Below are positions 63,371 through 64,000 of a stretch of DNA of 64,000 nt, one piece after another (position 1 is the first letter of the stretch; each line of letters opens with the position of its first letter). Below the pieces are notes generated by a model. The model had not been told where the DNA came from, made no database searches, and worked only from the letters and a program-made list of their open reading frames with translations. The stretch comes from Candidatus Poribacteria bacterium (lineage in GTDB: Bacteria; Poribacteria; WGA-4E; WGA-3G). The stretch is from the NCBI GenBank assembly GCA_022825825.1, contig JAJDWA010000042.1, forward strand, positions 1 to 64,000, read 5' to 3'. The translations under genes were made by a program, and so were the position numbers.

Positions 63371-64000
63371 ATGCCTTACTGTACCGTATGCAAGCAATAT
63401 GCCGACTATGAATACGACATGATGCTGTCCAATGGCGAGCATCTCCATTCTTCTTGTCTGATTAAGCTGCAAATGCGATCAGATGAAATTGAGGTTGCTC
63501 TGCGTCGACAAAGTTCGCAACTCATTTTGTCTCTCTTTGCACGGGCAAAAGTTGCAGATGGGGAGGTCGCATCAGAGGATGAGGTTGAAAGGTTATCTTC
63601 TGAACTAACAAAACTAAAAAACACTTTAACCGCAATTTATGACTTCTTGCCGAGTTGGCCGCCAGATTGGCATGAACGCAAAGGTTACCTCATCCAGCAG
63701 AACGGTTCAATCTGTTCAAGTTGCGGAGAGGAAGGAGACGTTTATCTTGTCCATGAGATTCCTTTGTGTGAAGATGGCACAAACGAATTAGACAACCTTG
63801 AATTGATTTGTAAACCATGTTACGAAAGTATGCACGGTCCAGGGGATATTTTTAGTAGTTTTACACTGAATTCGTCTCAATCAGAGTTCGCGCCACAAGT
63901 TAAGGAGATCCAATCTGCTATTAAGAACAATTGGAGAATTCAATTTGACTATAAAAAACCGAAAGCTAAAACCTGGATGACGCGCGTGGTGATACCGGAA
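63371..64000 (+). CDS. Zinc-finger/HNH nuclease-like protein with a WYL domain (partial, runs off the right edge)
   Basis: The 210 residues in the window start MPYCTVCKQY, a CxxC zinc knuckle (Cys4, Cys7, later HSSC). A short KVADGEVASEDEVERL segment at 60-75 resembles TerB-like helices. Next comes an HNH pattern with four cysteines: C115-SS-C118, His128 in LVHEIPL, Asn142 in LDNLELIC, C147-KP-C150 and His155. From about residue 180 (IQSAIKNNWRIQFDYKKPKA) it enters what looks like a WYL domain. WYL proteins sense nucleic-acid or nucleotide ligands and often regulate defence loci. A fusion with an HNH nuclease is unusual. The stop lies beyond the window. The ribosome binding site is weak. Confidence 0.65.
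   Translation, partial: MPYCTVCKQYADYEYDMMLSNGEHLHSSCLIKLQMRSDEIEVALRRQSSQLILSLFARAKVADGEVASEDEVERLSSELTKLKNTLTAIYDFLPSWPPDWHERKGYLIQQNGSICSSCGEEGDVYLVHEIPLCEDGTNELDNLELICKPCYESMHGPGDIFSSFTLNSSQSEFAPQVKEIQSAIKNNWRIQFDYKKPKAKTWMTRVVIPE

Overview
The window looks like a chromosomal segment of a Gram-negative bacterium, most likely a member of Candidatus Poribacteria or a close relative. This is an inference from gene content, not a database match. Supporting signs: secreted proteins ending in a FlgD/T9SS-like module with an LLQNYPNPFNPETW motif; HAF-type extracellular repeat proteins; PhyH-type dioxygenases, Gfo/Idh/MocA oxidoreductases and xylose-isomerase-like TIM barrels; two TonB receptors, lipoproteins and a TamA/TamB pair showing an outer membrane; moderate GC; and many dispersed palindromic repeats. 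No rRNA, tRNA or CRISPR array was found.

Layout. 1-9.1 kb: a partial transposase-like tail, then minus-strand genes for two tandem SAM methyltransferases, an orphan Leu/Ile/Val-type binding lipoprotein and two paralogous TonB receptors. 9.3-13.3 kb: a ZIP-like metal transporter, an IS200-like Y1 transposase flanked by inverted REP hairpins, and a large secreted protein whose N-terminal codons are made of REP DNA. 13.3-26.1 kb (minus): a threonine synthase-like enzyme, a small secreted protein, three tandem HAF-repeat surface proteins with 1, 2 and 3 repeat blocks (the third has a frameshifted C-terminus), an Ldh2-family dehydrogenase and a second orphan binding lipoprotein. 26.5-30.7 kb: sulfotransferase, Gfo/Idh/MocA and HAD genes, a repeat-rich gap with one small ORF, and a PhyH dioxygenase. 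30.7-36.8 kb: a compact accessory region with a restriction-methylase fusion, a decayed P-loop gene, a membrane coiled-coil/TPR pair, another gene remnant and a broken outer-membrane protein gene. 37.4-41.9 kb (plus): a PmoA-like gene joined to a nucleoside/sugar-type ABC transporter (ATPase and two permeases).

41.9-60.0 kb (minus) is housekeeping: an HD hydrolase, a sugar isomerase-like gene, selD (itself a selenoprotein with an in-frame UGA), pyrE, ymdB-like, xseA, xseB, dxs, tlyA, tamB and a multi-POTRA tamA/bamA-like gene. 60.2-64 kb (plus): an M81/MlrC peptidase, then a two-gene unit encoding an AAA ATPase fused to a PD-(D/E)XK nuclease and a zinc-finger/HNH/WYL protein that runs off the window; this is the best candidate for an uncharacterised defence or DNA-processing module.

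A second layer is made of small repeats. Four elements (106-241 bp) share terminal inverted repeats of about 34 bp beginning TATAGT and carry palindromes of a GGTTAGGAAACC type inside. They look like a MITE family. One copy separates xseA from xseB and supplies the xseA stop codon.
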